The notes under the pieces were generated by a model, which worked only from the letters and a program-made list of their open reading frames with translations, had not been told where the DNA came from and made no database searches. Of a stretch of DNA of 64,000 bases, positions 1 through 8,997 are shown in pieces (the stretch's first letter is position 1; every line of letters starts with the position of its first letter). Source of the DNA: Chryseobacterium vrystaatense (lineage in GTDB: Bacteria; Bacteroidota; Bacteroidia; Flavobacteriales; Weeksellaceae); contig NZ_JPRI01000002.1 in assembly GCF_000737765.1 (NCBI RefSeq), forward strand, positions 744,001 to 808,000. The letters are read 5' to 3'. The position numbers and the translations under genes were made by a program.

Positions 1-1
1 C

Positions 2-1720
2 CGCCACATGAAAACGTTTAAGGAAGAGATCAAAAATGTGAAATGGATGAATATGGAACCTTATCCCATGGATCTTATCTTTCTGAAAGGAGCTACTCAG
101 GAGGAATGGACGGCACAGGCTCAATATATCCAGGAACATCTTACGGATGCTGATATTGATGACGCTTTCTCTAACCTCCCTAAAGAGGTAAAAGATGAAA
201 CCATCACTGATATTCAGAGAAAATTAAAAAACAGAAAAACAAAACTTCAGGATTATGCTGCACAGTATTATGATGTCCTGCAGAAAAAAGTTCCTCTGGC
301 AGGAACCGTTAATCCGGATAAGTTCATTATTACAAAAGATGGACATTCCGTTAATGTAAAACAGTATAAACTGGACAAAAATAAAGAAAATCCTGAATTG
401 GTTTTTGAGAAAACTTATGATGACTCGAAAACAAAAGAACTTTGGATCTATGGTCTTGAAGACGATGATATATATGAAGTTTCAGGAGAAGGAAGGCCTA
501 AAATGAATATCCGACTGATTGGAGGTTACAACCATGATGTGTATAATATAGCAGATGGAAAAAGCATAAAGATCTATGACTTTAAATCTCAGAAAAACAC
601 CTACAACGGTTCTGCCACAAAAAATATTTCTGATGATTATGATATCAACACGTACAATTATAAACACCCGAAATATAATTTCTTTGCCGGATATCCCAAT
701 GCAGACTATAATCCGGATGATGGTGTGATTCTCGGTGTTCTGGCTAATTTTACAGTCAATAATTTCATCCGTGATCCTTATACTCAGAAACACAGTCTTA
801 AGGCTAATTTCTATACAGCAACCGGTGGATTTAATGTTGCCTACAAAGGAATTTTCAAAAAAGCAATATCGGGATGGGATTTCAATTTGGATGCGGCTTA
901 CACAACGCCAAGGTTTTCCGAAAACTTCTTCGGACTGTCTAATGAAAGTCCATACGACAAAGAAAATACAGAAAGAGAATATAACAGAGCAAGAATCTCA
1001 AAGTTTAATTTTGCTCCTTCTATATCTAAAAAAAGCTGGATGAATCTTCAGCATCAGTTCCAGCTTACCTTTGAGGATAATAGAGTACAGCGTAAAGGAG
1101 ACCGTTTTGTAGATCAGTCTCCGGATGTAAGACCTGAAGTTTTCAAAAGCCAGCAGTTTGCAGGAGCCAATTATACCTTCAGTTTTAAAAATTTAGATAA
1201 TAAAGCCTTCCCTACTTTAGGACTTGAATTCCTTGTCAATGCAGATTGGAAAACAAACCTTTCCAATACCGAAAAGAATTTCTTCACCCTAAACGGAATG
1301 CTGACTATAGATCACAGACTGGATAAAAGAGGAAATTTTGTTTTTGCCAATTCCAGTAATGCCATGTGGATCAGCAATAATAACTTTGAGTTCTATCAGG
1401 CAGCAAGTATTGGAGGCAACAACGGAATGAGAGCTTTCAGAAATGACAGATTTTCAGGAAAATCCTATTTCACCAACAATTCTGAAATCCGTTGGGATTT
1501 CGGACGCGTAAGAAACAATATCATTCCTGCCAATATGGGGGTCCTGATCGGATATGATCTAGGACGTGTATGGAATGACAATGAAGAGTCCAATAAATGG
1601 CATCAGTCCGTAGGGGCCGGTTTTTGGATGAGCGTGGTAGAGATGTTCTCTGCAAGACTGAATTATTTCTACGGGTCAGACGGAGGTAGAATATCTGCCG
1701 GTGTGGGTATGACATTCTAA
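2..1720 (+). CDS. C-terminal part of metallophosphoesterase / BamA-like outer-membrane barrel protein (5' truncated)
   Basis: The reading frame is open to the window edge, so the gene starts upstream; the first ATG (position 8) is probably internal. What is visible is about 570 residues: a soluble segment with a WIYGLEDDD motif near residue 145, then alternating aromatic beta-strands ending in Phe (GVGMTF), the usual C-terminal signature of an outer-membrane beta-barrel recognised by the Bam machinery. This resembles the C-terminal two thirds of long Bacteroidetes proteins that join an N-terminal calcineurin-like phosphoesterase to a BamA/TamA-type surface-antigen barrel. The phosphoesterase domain itself is not in the window, so that part is inferred from family memory. 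A strong terminator follows. Confidence 0.7.
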   Translation, partial: RHMKTFKEEIKNVKWMNMEPYPMDLIFLKGATQEEWTAQAQYIQEHLTDADIDDAFSNLPKEVKDETITDIQRKLKNRKTKLQDYAAQYYDVLQKKVPLAGTVNPDKFIITKDGHSVNVKQYKLDKNKENPELVFEKTYDDSKTKELWIYGLEDDDIYEVSGEGRPKMNIRLIGGYNHDVYNIADGKSIKIYDFKSQKNTYNGSATKNISDDYDINTYNYKHPKYNFFAGYPNADYNPDDGVILGVLANFTVNNFIRDPYTQKHSLKANFYTATGGFNVAYKGIFKKAISGWDFNLDAAYTTPRFSENFFGLSNESPYDKENTEREYNRARISKFNFAPSISKKSWMNLQHQFQLTFEDNRVQRKGDRFVDQSPDVRPEVFKSQQFAGANYTFSFKNLDNKAFPTLGLEFLVNADWKTNLSNTEKNFFTLNGMLTIDHRLDKRGNFVFANSSNAMWISNNNFEFYQAASIGGNNGMRAFRNDRFSGKSYFTNNSEIRWDFGRVRNNIIPANMGVLIGYDLGRVWNDNEESNKWHQSVGAGFWMSVVEMFSARLNYFYGSDGGRISAGVGMTF

Positions 1721-1772
1721 ATAATTCTATTTTCATTCATACTGTACATTCTATATTTTACAATATATAAGG

Positions 1773-1825
1773 ATGGTGAATTATTAAATTTTAAGATAAA
1801 ATAAATTTAATAATTCACCATTTTC
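1773..1825 (+). terminator. long AT-rich intrinsic terminator
   Basis: Perfect 19-bp inverted repeat (arms 1773-1791 and 1803-1821, 11-nt loop) followed by a T-run. It lies about 50 bp after the barrel gene and no gene converges on it. The rest of the 279-bp gap shows no gene. Confidence 0.75.
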
Positions 1826-1999
1826 ATTCATAAATAACTACGTATAAAGTAAATACGATCGTAAAAACCAATTCATATTTTTAGCACCTTCAGGCAAAAC
1901 CATCCATAGAGCAATATGCATATAGATCTTATAAAAATTCAATGTTTTTAAAAGAATATATATTTGTTTTAAATTATTTCGACAAAAACAAACTATTGG

Positions 2000-2719
2000 A
2001 TGAAAAAAACACTATTATACATGGCATTACTTGTCATGTCTTTAAACGCGCAAGCGCAGGTGGGAATAGAGACCCCAACACCACAGAATACTTTACACGT
2101 CAACGGAAGCCTTCAGGTCGTAAAAGATCTCAATGTGGGAGGTAACGCCAGAACCAAAGGAAATTCGGGAAACCGAGGCGAAGTTTTAATGTCAAACGGA
2201 GTCGGGAACGCTCCTACCTGGGGTACTATCGAATCTCAAAGTTTTTTAAAGGTTGTATTCGTAGGCAATAAAACCGATACCAATCCCAGTACGGGAAGTT
2301 ATACCGGTACCGGAAGCAATCCGGTAAGTACCCATGACAGCTATGCAAAAAGCTACGTCTATAACGTCAGTAACAAAATAGATAACACCTATTTAAAGTA
2401 CAGCTCCACTACCGGAATATTTACAGTCGTGAAACCCGGATACTATAATATTGTCCCCTATATAACGTATGATCTGAGCTTAAACGGCAACGGATATACA
2501 GCAGGAACAGCAAAATCATCTATACAAAAAGTATCTCCCGCAACGGAAACGCTGGCATCAATATCTACAGGACATGGTGAAAGGACCCTTGCAGTGAATC
2601 ACAATCTTTCATCAATTACTTATTTTAATAAGGATGACACTTTTAGAGTACGCTGTGTTTACACCCAAAGCTTCAGATTATCAGCTGGAAATATCCACAT
2701 CTCTTATCTTACACCATAG
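2000..2719 (+). CDS. secreted tail-fibre-like protein with C1q/TNF-like C-terminus (hypothetical)
   Basis: The 239-residue protein begins with a signal peptide (MKKTLLYMALLVMSLNAQAQ, cleavage after AQA). A short stalk motif follows, VGIETPTPQNTLHVNGSLQV, a variant of the VGIGTxxPxxxLxV repeat seen in phage tail-fibre-like and bacterial surface proteins. The remaining ~160 residues are beta-rich, with a GYYNIVPYITYDL segment and a closing GNIHISYL strand that recall a C1q/TNF jelly roll. There is no T9SS sorting domain, so it may be periplasmic or exported another way. The gene stands alone between two terminators. Function unknown; an adhesin-like or carbohydrate-binding role is only a guess. 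Confidence 0.65.
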   Translation: MKKTLLYMALLVMSLNAQAQVGIETPTPQNTLHVNGSLQVVKDLNVGGNARTKGNSGNRGEVLMSNGVGNAPTWGTIESQSFLKVVFVGNKTDTNPSTGSYTGTGSNPVSTHDSYAKSYVYNVSNKIDNTYLKYSSTTGIFTVVKPGYYNIVPYITYDLSLNGNGYTAGTAKSSIQKVSPATETLASISTGHGERTLAVNHNLSSITYFNKDDTFRVRCVYTQSFRLSAGNIHISYLTP

Positions 2720-2747
2720 GTAAAACTGAAGGCTATGCTTACAAATA

Positions 2748-2785
2748 AGAAGACTCAGGAAAAATCCTGAGTCTTCTGTTTTTAT
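2748..2785 (+). terminator. intrinsic terminator
   Basis: Perfect 13-bp stem (2748-2760 / 2765-2777) with an AAAA loop, followed by GTTTTTAT. It ends the 2000-2719 gene and sits before the convergent metalloprotease gene. Confidence 0.85.
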
Positions 2786-2822
2786 CTAATTCCAATCATT
2801 TTTCATGATCTGACGGATCTTA

Positions 2823-4841
2823 TTATTTCTTAATGAATTTTATACTCTCAGAGACTTTTTCATTATTAATCGTAATAACGTAAGTTCCTTTTACCAAATC
2901 AGCTACGCGAACCTGATTGTTATTAACATCACCTTTCTTAACAATCTGACCTACGGCATTATGAATTTCAAAGGTTGTTTTTCCAGAAAGATTTGAAATA
3001 TTCAGAACATCATTAGCAGGGTTAGGATATACGCCAAAAGTATTTTTCTTATTAACTTCACTCGTTCCTAAAGTATTTTGTGTAGTGAATAATTTGGATG
3101 CATAGTAACCATAATCATCACTTGCATGATAGATCACCGTTCCTGTACTAGTGGTTAAATCTACATATCCTCCATCACTTAAACCATCTCCATAATTATC
3201 AGAAATAGTAAACACGTAGCAATCTGCAGGTAAGGTCCATGTCTGCGTAATAAGAACAGGATCCGGTTGACCGTTAGGCGTATTGCTGTATGCTCCCGAT
3301 TTAATTATCTGTCCGGCACTGTTTTTCAGATTCCATCTTGTTTCTTCACCATAACGGTCTCTCAGCAACTTAAATGTTACCGTAGTTGTCGCAAAATATT
3401 GTGGCACTACCGGCTTAATATAATTTCCATTAGAAACATTATTCGTAGCTCTCTGGTCTGCTCCTCCATTTACGGATGTTATAGAAGCAGAAACAGGAGA
3501 TGACGCTACAGCAGCTGCAACAGGAACCGTAATAACAGTAGATTTATTCTGAGCCAGATTACCTGTCCAGTTATAATCCTGCGCAACACCTCCACCGAAT
3601 GAATAGGAAATGACCGCTGATGTCAAGTTGCCAGTACCTCTGTTGGCAAGCATAAGTCTTATATTTCCTGAACCACAATTGCTTACCCCTATAGAGCAGG
3701 CTCCGTCAAGTTTCAATTCTGCATCATTTTCAAACAAAGCAATAGGCTGATCTGCTGTCGATGTTTTCAACTCCATTCTTCTAGGAGAGTTATCCATTAC
3801 CGCCCTGATTCTTGTTTTCTGATCGTTGGTATAGATATTCATACAGGTATCGTTCGTGTAATCCATATAATTCTGAACCATTTCAAAAACGGCAGGATTA
3901 TCGCAACTTACAATTGAGGGATTGCATGTATAATTTGCGGCATGTGCTGTTGGTGTATCTGCACAAAAGTCTGAAGCACAAGCTCCATCACCCCAGATAT
4001 GTCTTAATCCCACAAAATGCCCTACTTCATGAGTCATTGTTCTCCCTCTGTCATAACCCGCCTGCATCAAAAACGTTCCGTCATTATAATCCATACTCCC
4101 AAATGTGCTGAAACCAGCAACAACTCCATCTGTAGTGGCCAGGCCTCCACTTGGCTGCAGCCCTGGTAAATTAGAATCAGACGGAAATTGAGCATATCCC
4201 AACAATCCGTTACGCGCAAAATCCACACTCCACATATTCATATATTTGGTAGGATCCCAGATCGTCTGTGGCTTTACAACACTATTAATATGGAATTGAC
4301 TCCAGTAATCCTGGCAAAGATTCAGTCTGTCAACACCGTTGGTAGGATTTCCATTTGGGTCTACTTTTGCAAGAGCAAACTGGATCTCAGTATCTGCACC
4401 TACCAAGCTGGAATTAAAGCCCGGAGTTGCTGCCATTCTTCTAAAGTCATTATTCATGACCGTAATCTGAGAGAGTACCTGAGCATCTGTAATATTAGGA
4501 GCAACACCTACATTTTGTCCGCTATGGATGACATGTACTACTACCGGAATAGTAATAATATTTCCGTTTTGAGACTTGTTCATCTTTGCCTTTTCTATCA
4601 AAGGAGCCAACCATGCTTCGAATTGTTCCGTATTCATCCTTTCAGGGAACTTTGCTCTTAAATAGTCTTCATATTCATTAGCTGAACATCTTTCAAAACC
4701 ATTGGATTCCTTGTGCACTTCTGTAGATTTCTTTCCATACCTTGGTTCTTCTTTACCCCCTTTATTCTGGGCGCTGAATAATCCAAAACCAAAAACTATT
4801 GGCAGTATGAAAAGGTTTTTCGAAATAGTAAATTTTGTCAT
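2823..4841 (-). CDS. M43-family (pappalysin/cytophagalysin-type) zinc metalloprotease with T9SS sorting domain
   Basis: The 672-residue protein has an N-terminal signal peptide (to about residue 25), a propeptide region, and the zinc motif HEVGHFVGLRH at residues 271-281. This is the extended HExxHxxGxxH of metzincins, and a probable Met-turn (NYMDYT) lies near residue 326. Cys residues around 289-334 fit the disulfide-rich M43B fold. A beta-sandwich region of about 200 residues follows. The last ~75 residues, starting FGVYPNPANDVL and ending in KFIKK, are a T9SS type A sorting domain. The protein should therefore cross the outer membrane by the gliding/Por system and be released or anchored after C-terminal processing. 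Likely role: extracellular protein breakdown. No sign of truncation. Confidence 0.9.
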   Translation of the reverse strand: MTKFTISKNLFILPIVFGFGLFSAQNKGGKEEPRYGKKSTEVHKESNGFERCSANEYEDYLRAKFPERMNTEQFEAWLAPLIEKAKMNKSQNGNIITIPVVVHVIHSGQNVGVAPNITDAQVLSQITVMNNDFRRMAATPGFNSSLVGADTEIQFALAKVDPNGNPTNGVDRLNLCQDYWSQFHINSVVKPQTIWDPTKYMNMWSVDFARNGLLGYAQFPSDSNLPGLQPSGGLATTDGVVAGFSTFGSMDYNDGTFLMQAGYDRGRTMTHEVGHFVGLRHIWGDGACASDFCADTPTAHAANYTCNPSIVSCDNPAVFEMVQNYMDYTNDTCMNIYTNDQKTRIRAVMDNSPRRMELKTSTADQPIALFENDAELKLDGACSIGVSNCGSGNIRLMLANRGTGNLTSAVISYSFGGGVAQDYNWTGNLAQNKSTVITVPVAAAVASSPVSASITSVNGGADQRATNNVSNGNYIKPVVPQYFATTTVTFKLLRDRYGEETRWNLKNSAGQIIKSGAYSNTPNGQPDPVLITQTWTLPADCYVFTISDNYGDGLSDGGYVDLTTSTGTVIYHASDDYGYYASKLFTTQNTLGTSEVNKKNTFGVYPNPANDVLNISNLSGKTTFEIHNAVGQIVKKGDVNNNQVRVADLVKGTYVITINNEKVSESIKFIKK

Positions 4842-4933
4842 TTTATATTTTATTAATTTAGCAAAAATATAAAATTAAACCACTTAGAAAGAACATTATT
4901 CAATAAAAATAAAAAATCAATAAATAAAAGATA

Positions 4934-5410
4934 ATGAAACACACGATAGCATTAATAAATTTAATTTTCATAATTTCAAATACAGGTTGTTTTCCTCAAC
5001 AAAAAACAGAAAAACCAGGAAATAAATCAACGATAACAATGAAAATAGAGAAAATTGAAAAGATCGAATTGGCGGAAAATACAAGAGGAATTAATCAGCA
5101 GGTCACGTTTACCTCCGATTCTAAAACAGTGGTATACAACGGAGAAAAAACAACGTACCCCGTCTCTTCTGTGGAATGGAAAAATATAGTTCAGGAAGCA
5201 GAGGTTATTGATTTACCTAAAATAGCAGGTCTTGAATCTCCTACAACAGAAAGATATTCTGATCAGGCATTGTCTGCTGTCATTACGATCACCTCCAACG
5301 GAAAGATATACACTTCCGGAACTTTTGATGATGGCAGACCACCAAAACAATTGGAAGCTTTATACAAACAAATGACTAATCCTAAAGGCAGTCCTAAGAA
5401 AAAGCCTTAA
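4934..5410 (+). CDS. small lipoprotein of unknown function
   Basis: A 158-residue protein with a short hydrophobic N-terminus ending at Cys19 (IISNTGCFPQ), a plausible lipoprotein signal. The mature part contains two short beta-rich blocks (VTFTSDSKTVVYNGEKTTYP and AVITITSNGKIYTSG) and a basic Pro/Lys tail. It resembles small flavobacterial lipoproteins of unknown role. It is divergent from the M43 protease gene (92 bp between the starts), so the two could share a control region, but no clear box was found there. Confidence 0.6.
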   Translation: MKHTIALINLIFIISNTGCFPQQKTEKPGNKSTITMKIEKIEKIELAENTRGINQQVTFTSDSKTVVYNGEKTTYPVSSVEWKNIVQEAEVIDLPKIAGLESPTTERYSDQALSAVITITSNGKIYTSGTFDDGRPPKQLEALYKQMTNPKGSPKKKP

Positions 5411-5432
5411 AGTCCACTTTATTTCTTACAAA

Positions 5433-5476
5433 AAACAGATCTTTATCAACCCTTTTGGAATAATAAAGATCTGTTT
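5433..5476 (-). terminator. bidirectional intrinsic terminator
   Basis: Perfect 14-bp inverted repeat (5433-5446 / 5463-5476). On the minus strand it is followed by TTTTTTG, so it best serves the minus-strand mazG-FUSC-propeller unit. The plus-strand T-run is weak. Confidence 0.75.
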
Positions 5477-5519
5477 AAATAATGAAGTTCAACCTTAAAA
5501 AAGGCTCATATTTTAAAGT

Positions 5520-6389
5520 TTAGAAAGAAAAGCGATACACATTTCCTCCAGTCTCTTTATCTTTTTCATCAGCAATCAATAATGTGTTATCATCAAGGAA
5601 AACGACAGCTTCTTTCTGTGAATTATGATTTAATGGAATCTTTTCAATTTTAGAAGTATTGAAATTACCGGCAGTAAATCCTGAAAGAACATGAATATTT
5701 TTATGGGTAAGCAGAACAATTTTATCTTTAGTACTGCTTATGGCAGCCGAAGTTATGGCAGCATCACCATACTTCCCGTCAAGTTTTAATTTACCAATTA
5801 ATTTAGCTTCAAAATCTCCTTCTTTATTGGGAACCTGGAAAACAAGGAAAGTCCCGTCAAAGCCTTTACTTCTGTTCTTGGTGAAAAGGTAAAAGTTTCC
5901 GTCCATCTCAATAAAAGCTTCGCAGTCGTACAACCAGTTTGATTTCTTCGGAGGAAATTCTGTCTGTCCTTCATAATGAAATTTTGTTGTCTGAACAGCC
6001 TTAGTTGTTTTTTGTGTCGTATCTTTTAAATCCAGTTTTAAAATGGCCAGATTCTGTCTGTTATTGTCATTATTTCCAAAATCCCCAAGGTAAATATTTC
6101 CCTGAGTATCTTTTGTAATATCTTCCCAGTCGTTATTTTCTGCATTGTCAACCAGTACATCTGTTACCAGTTTTCCCTGCATGTCCAAACCGTAAACTAC
6201 ATTTTTATTTCCCTGATCTTCAATAGCCCAAATGGTATTTTTATCGTGAGACAAAACAATTCCTGAAACTTCCTTCAGTTTTTTGGGCAGAGCAAATTCC
6301 ACTATCAATTCATCGGTTTTTGGGGTGTCCTGAGCTTTCGGGTTGCAGCTCCACAATAAAAAAGCGGATAAGGTAAGAATACGCAGCAT
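5520..6389 (-). CDS. SdiA-regulated/NHL-type beta-propeller lipoprotein
   Basis: The 289-residue protein has a lipoprotein signal (LSAFLLWSC, Cys at residue 15). The mature part has propeller-like blades, for example KLKEVSGIVLSHDKNTIWAIEDQG and NDWEDITKDTQGNIYLGDFGNNDN. These match the SdiA-regulated / phytase-esterase-like family, in which blades carry xxSGI and WEDI motifs. No catalytic function is established for such proteins. It starts 2 nt after the FUSC gene ends, in one tight unit with mazG and FUSC, and the terminator at 5433-5476 closes the unit. Confidence 0.7.
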   Translation of the reverse strand: MLRILTLSAFLLWSCNPKAQDTPKTDELIVEFALPKKLKEVSGIVLSHDKNTIWAIEDQGNKNVVYGLDMQGKLVTDVLVDNAENNDWEDITKDTQGNIYLGDFGNNDNNRQNLAILKLDLKDTTQKTTKAVQTTKFHYEGQTEFPPKKSNWLYDCEAFIEMDGNFYLFTKNRSKGFDGTFLVFQVPNKEGDFEAKLIGKLKLDGKYGDAAITSAAISSTKDKIVLLTHKNIHVLSGFTAGNFNTSKIEKIPLNHNSQKEAVVFLDDNTLLIADEKDKETGGNVYRFSF

Positions 6390-6391
6390 AG

Positions 6392-7474
6392 CTATTTTTT
6401 TAATTTTTTAAACTGAAAATACGAGTACCGTATATTTTTCTCTAAGTTATTAATAATCTGTTGATGGTACAGAAAAAAACCTGCAGCAAGTCCTATTAAA
6501 CTTCCTATGATCGTATCCAAAAGTCTTGCATGCATCAGATTTTCTACATCATGATGAACCAGACTTCCAGTTTCCGTCAGAAGAATCGTTAATGGGGTTA
6601 TAAATATCACCGCAAAACCATAATTTCTTACAATAAGTAATTCAATAATGAACTGCAGTATTGTAATGATGATAATCATTTCTATTTTTGCAGGATCAAA
6701 CAGCAGGATGAGCCATGCAAAACCTATTCCAATAAAGGTTCCAAGGATTCTGTGCATATTCCGCTGTCGGACATGTTCAAAATTACGTCCCTGTATAATC
6801 GCTATGGCAGCAATAGATATCCAATATGTATTTTCAAATTTCAGAAGGTGTCCTACCATCAGCGTCAGCATCATAAAGAAACCTATTATACTGCTTTCTA
6901 CAAATTTAGTATATCTCCTTTTATTAAATGTTCTTCTTCTGGGAATGGACAAAACTTCACCTTTCTCAATAAAAACAGAGTACAGAAAAGCCAATGAACA
7001 CGACAGGATTGCTCCCATGGCCACAAGCCCTACTCTTGTGGGAATCATTTCGAGGTCAAACTGGTATGTACTTGCCATTGCTGCCAGCATGATAAAGAAA
7101 AAATTTCCGGGTGGAGGTATTTTAAAATAAGAGGTTATAAAGTGTGCAAGGAAAGAGACAATCCCCAAAGACAGCCCCGCAGCGTAGGCATTAAAACTAA
7201 AAAACAGACTGATCGTAAAGGAAAAGACCATTCCGAATGCACAGACTGCCAAATGAACCATCCGTTGGGTAATGGGTGCCGAAGTGAAATATAAAATAGT
7301 GAGAGCTCCCAAACTTGATAAACTCCCATAATTAGGTTTCCCCAAAAAATAACCAATAAACAGACAGCTTCCAATACAAAGTGCCGCAAGAAAAGGAAAA
7401 TGCCATTTTCTTTCTGTTTTTTTGAATTCCAGCAGATATTGGAATCTATGGTGCATAGGACGCTGAACCTTCAT
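6392..7474 (-). CDS. FUSC-family inner-membrane protein
   Basis: The 360-residue protein is dominated by about ten hydrophobic helices in two clusters (roughly residues 27-165 and 195-345) joined by a basic loop (IPRRRTFNKRRYTKF). The second cluster has the SIAAIAIIQGRNFEHVRQRNMHRILGT-type segment typical of FUSC/YccS-type proteins. Relatives include aromatic-acid efflux pumps, but the substrate cannot be read here. It lacks the long cytoplasmic C-terminal domain of full YccS. The gene begins 1 nt after mazG stops and ends 2 nt before the propeller lipoprotein. Confidence 0.75.
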   Translation of the reverse strand: MKVQRPMHHRFQYLLEFKKTERKWHFPFLAALCIGSCLFIGYFLGKPNYGSLSSLGALTILYFTSAPITQRMVHLAVCAFGMVFSFTISLFFSFNAYAAGLSLGIVSFLAHFITSYFKIPPPGNFFFIMLAAMASTYQFDLEMIPTRVGLVAMGAILSCSLAFLYSVFIEKGEVLSIPRRRTFNKRRYTKFVESSIIGFFMMLTLMVGHLLKFENTYWISIAAIAIIQGRNFEHVRQRNMHRILGTFIGIGFAWLILLFDPAKIEMIIIITILQFIIELLIVRNYGFAVIFITPLTILLTETGSLVHHDVENLMHARLLDTIIGSLIGLAAGFFLYHQQIINNLEKNIRYSYFQFKKLKK

Positions 7475-7475
7475 T

Positions 7476-8243
7476 TTAAGACATCAGTTTTGCCTTTTCC
7501 CACAATACATCCATTTCCTCTAAAGAAAGATCAGCGAGGCTAATATTTGATTCTTCTGCCAGTTTTTCCATTTTCTGAAATCTTGAGATAAATTTCAAAT
7601 TGGTTCTTTCCAGTGCAGAATCCGGATTCAGTCCTGAGATTCTTGCATAGTTGATAAGAGAGAAAAATACATCTCCCAGCTCCAGCTCTTTTTTATCCAA
7701 ATCTATTTCTTCATGGAATTCCTGGATTTCTTCATCTACTTTTTTCCACGCATCTTCTGCATCATGAAATTCAAATCCGATTCCTTTTACTTTATCCTGA
7801 ATCCTGTAGGCTTTGACCAAACTGGGAAGGCTTTTCGGAACACCGCCTAAAATCGATTTATTGCCCTCTTTCAGCTTCAGCTTTTCCCAGTTTTGTTTTA
7901 CTTCTTCTTCATCTTTAACTTTTGTATCTCCGTAAATATGAGGATGGCGGAAGATGAGTTTTTCATTTAAAGAATTGATGACATCAGCGATATCAAAACT
8001 TTCTTTTTCGGAACCTATTTTAGAATAAAAAACCAAATGCAGTAAAACATCGCCGAGTTCTTTTTTTATTTCCTGTAAATCTTCCTGCAGAATGGCATCT
8101 GAGAGTTCATATGTTTCTTCAAGAGTTAAATGACGGAGTGACTGCAGGGTCTGCTTCTGATCCCAGGGGCACTGTTCACGCAGATCATCCATAATGTCTA
8201 ACAATCTTCCGAAAGCTTCTAGTTTTTCCTGTCTGGTATTCAT
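7476..8243 (-). CDS. mazG: nucleoside triphosphate pyrophosphohydrolase MazG
   Basis: The 255-residue protein has the two-domain MazG layout. MazG hydrolyses NTPs and dNTPs to NMP and pyrophosphate and helps clear abnormal nucleotides. The N-terminal repeat carries CPWDQKQT (25-32), the paired glutamates of LEETYEL (41-47) and KELGDVLLH (61-69), which bind metal. A second MazG block with EEIQEF and ELELGDVFFSL lies near residues 175-200. Length matches E. coli MazG. It is first in a minus-strand unit with the FUSC and propeller genes, and a -7 box lies 21 bp upstream. Confidence 0.93.
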   Translation of the reverse strand: MNTRQEKLEAFGRLLDIMDDLREQCPWDQKQTLQSLRHLTLEETYELSDAILQEDLQEIKKELGDVLLHLVFYSKIGSEKESFDIADVINSLNEKLIFRHPHIYGDTKVKDEEEVKQNWEKLKLKEGNKSILGGVPKSLPSLVKAYRIQDKVKGIGFEFHDAEDAWKKVDEEIQEFHEEIDLDKKELELGDVFFSLINYARISGLNPDSALERTNLKFISRFQKMEKLAEESNISLADLSLEEMDVLWEKAKLMS

Positions 8244-8264
8244 AAATTAAGAATTCAAGTGGTA

Positions 8265-8272
8265 CAAATTTA
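8265..8272 (-). promoter_or_regulatory. -7 box of the mazG unit
   Basis: Reads TAAATTTG on the minus strand, a full match to the Bacteroidetes -7 consensus TAnnTTTG, 21 bp before the mazG start. No clear -33 TTG at the expected spacing. Confidence 0.5.
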
Positions 8273-8310
8273 GGGTAAATCTTTAATTAAGTCGGGCTGT
8301 TTTAAAACAA

Positions 8311-8339
8311 AAATCCCTGTCAGGACCTGACAGGGATTT
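8311..8339 (-). terminator. intrinsic terminator after the DUF5606 gene
   Basis: Perfect 12-bp stem (8311-8322 / 8328-8339), 5-nt loop. On the minus strand it is followed by TTTTGTTTT. It separates the DUF5606 gene from mazG. Confidence 0.8.
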
Positions 8340-8360
8340 ATATTGACTATTCAGGATGGA

Positions 8361-8918
8361 TTATCCTTTTTTAGTATGTGTACTTTTTGGAGCTGCTTTC
8401 GCTGCTGAAGTAGCTTTTACTTTTGCAGGTGCCGGCTTTTCTGTTTTAGGAGCTGCTTTCTTAGGAGCATCTTTATCAAGGCTGATTTCCTCCTGTACGC
8501 CATCTAATGTTTCAGGCTCTGCTTTTACGAAACTTTCTGGAGTAACATATCCTGCTTTTTGAAGAATATTGTACCACTGAGCCAATTTCTTGATATCTGA
8601 AGCATAAACTCTTTCTGTATCATAATTAGGAAGAGAAGCCGTCATGAAATCTTTCAGAACTTCGTCAGAAGATTTGTGATTAATGGTTTCTTTGTAATCG
8701 TAATTTTTAGCAATATTTTCAAAAACTTCAAACAAAGGAACTTCTTTATCAAATGTAAACATGGCAATATTATCTAATAAACTCACCTGACTTGAGTTTC
8801 CAATGCTTACTTTTTTCTTGGAGGTAACATCTTCAATGATAAAACCGTTTCTTAATTGAGAAACTAATTTGAAAAGTCCTGGCTTTCCAGAAATTGAAAT
8901 TATTTTTTCTAACAGCAT
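8361..8918 (-). CDS. DUF5606 protein with Ala/Lys/Pro-rich tail
   Basis: Bacteroidetes-specific family of unknown function. I start at the ATG giving MLLEKIISISGKPGLFKL, the usual N-terminus, rather than the frame extension 33 bp upstream. Length is 185 residues. Residues 1-135 form a compact domain with a beta-barrel-like start (GKPGLFKLVSQLRNGFIIED) and a helical second half (LAQWYNILQKAGYV). The last ~45 residues are a low-complexity tail of Lys, Ala, Pro and Thr ending in TKKG, like histone H1 or other nucleic-acid-binding tails. Its position after def and ruvX on the same strand suggests a housekeeping role, but none is known to me. Confidence 0.8.
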   Translation of the reverse strand: MLLEKIISISGKPGLFKLVSQLRNGFIIEDVTSKKKVSIGNSSQVSLLDNIAMFTFDKEVPLFEVFENIAKNYDYKETINHKSSDEVLKDFMTASLPNYDTERVYASDIKKLAQWYNILQKAGYVTPESFVKAEPETLDGVQEEISLDKDAPKKAAPKTEKPAPAKVKATSAAKAAPKSTHTKKG

Positions 8919-8997
8919 AATTTTATTTTTTGTAAATTCTGCAAGCGGCACTGGGCGTTTTGCTGTTTATTATTTTGTTTTTTAATCCTTGTTTAAA

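Noticed and set aside
1942..2145. 67-codon plus-strand frame before the tail-fibre-like gene
   Set aside because: Overlaps the signal peptide of the 2000-2719 gene in another frame; the latter has a clear secretory start.
4188..4661. 157-codon plus-strand frame opposite the M43 protease gene
   Set aside because: It is antisense to a clear protease coding region, has a random-looking composition and no start context. A shadow frame.
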